DNA of 64,000 bases. Source: Hydractinia symbiolongicarpus. Its lineage: Eukaryota; Cnidaria; Hydrozoa; Anthoathecata; Hydractiniidae. Where the stretch lies: the NCBI RefSeq assembly GCF_029227915.1, contig NC_079882.1:16006501-16070500 (forward strand), read 5' to 3'. Shown here one piece after another: positions 63,353 through 64,000 of the stretch. A program made the translations under genes and the position numbers. Position 1 is the stretch's first letter. The number at the start of each line of letters is the position of its first letter. Below the pieces are notes generated by a model. The model ran no database searches. It was not told the origin of the DNA and saw nothing but the letters and a program-made list of their open reading frames with translations.

Positions 63353-64000
63353 TTAATTTAATAATGCTTTGTTATTGTTGCCTATCGATATGGTTATGGG
63401 TAGATACTGTTATGATGAACTAGCTAAAGTTAAAGTACCCAAGCAGCAAGGACATTTGTAGTCAGTCAATGGGTAATAATAAACTTTTATGAATAATAGG
63501 AAAAGCACATTCTAAAATTAGAATCATTACGTCTTGTTTAAAACCTGATAGCACAAATTGATTGATTTTTCTTGTTCATGCCATATTTCAACTACTGCTT
63601 GTGCACATTGTATCTCAAGAAACAAAAGTGGCATGTTTAAAGAAAGCCATTACCTTTGGCCCTATACCTCCTGCCAGGATTTTATTTAAACGTGGATGTC
63701 TTATGAATTTTCTTCATAAGAATCTTACCTTTAGACCACAGAAGTTATAAACTGACAGAAGGACTTTTTCTCACCTATTTTATTGGGAGAAATTCCAACC
63801 CTTATGGATGCCTTTTATACTCATTTTGCCACGCAAAATATCGTTTGAGCTTCATTTTAACGCACAAAACGTCTGCCGTGGCACAAGTTAAAGTTGCGTA
63901 AACATTTTAAGTTTGTCAAAAATACTTAAGATAAGAATCACAGCCTTAGAAATAATATATTACTTGTTATAGAGCTTAAAGAGCAGGAGCAGTGTTTCAG
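63353..64000. other. AT-rich spacer
   Basis: No gene or repeat recognised. Confidence 0.4.

Overview
The window is AT-rich animal nuclear DNA. It has spliced genes with GT-AG introns, tRNA-derived SINEs, non-LTR retrotransposons, cut-and-paste transposons and long (AT)n arrays. The repeat and transposon style (HIRAN-type accessory protein, Polinton-like virus relics, EEADTR-motif protein relics, the dispersed GATACAAGATGCCCTGG repeat, many TAGCTAGC runs) resembles an early-branching marine metazoan such as a cnidarian. This is inference; nothing in the window fixes the species, and a sponge cannot be excluded.

Only one conserved host gene is clearly complete: a five-exon YIPF6 (Yip1-domain family member 6) gene on the + strand at 29691-36089, coding for about 219 residues. 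Two other likely host gene pieces are on the + strand: a long terminal exon at 3909-4943 (340+ residues, Pro/Ser/Glu-rich, unrecognised) and a two-exon 3' end at 16349-16681 (unrecognised). Two THAP-type zinc-finger pieces (14655-14867 and 27851-27975) and a coiled-coil gene broken at its 3' end (24803-25790) look like parts of mobile-element-related genes.

Layout. 1-7.4 kb: retroelement gag-like fragment, unknown terminal exon, a 610-bp TIR element, a small Helitron-like element. 7.5-10.6 kb: a near full-length CR1/L2-type LINE on the - strand with an uninterrupted endonuclease-reverse transcriptase frame. 10.6-21 kb: mostly AT-rich spacer with a THAP piece, a 250-bp (AT)n array, the unknown two-exon gene end and a SINE. 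21-27 kb: three tandem or satellite-like blocks around the coiled-coil gene. 27.7-36.1 kb: inverted repeats, THAP exon, tRNA-like sequence and YIPF6. 37.4-38.5 kb: AACGTT-rich duplication and a Cys-rich protein fragment. 38.6-42.3 kb: a 3.65-kb TIR-bounded pogo-like transposon carrying a broken DDE transposase on one strand and a HIRAN-domain gene on the other. 42.7-48.8 kb: relics of a large DNA mobile element (Polinton/Maverick-like, with protein-primed DNA polymerase B and structural genes), heavily broken. 49.3-51.0 kb: piggyBac transposase pseudogene. 51.6-52.0 kb: MITE. 52.6-54.8 kb: second LINE. 55-57 kb: piggyBac-like terminus and EEADTR-family relic. 58.4 kb: second SINE. 60.4-62.2 kb: Ty3/gypsy pol fragment and LINE fragment. 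62.2-63.35 kb: 1.1-kb Helitron-like element.

The most interesting item is the 38.6-42.3 kb transposon. It combines a DDE transposase with a HIRAN-domain protein whose tail contains a PCNA-binding-like motif, which suggests a replication-fork-linked accessory function. This is inference from family knowledge plus the motifs seen; the copy here is broken. No bacterial genes, operons or CRISPR arrays were seen.
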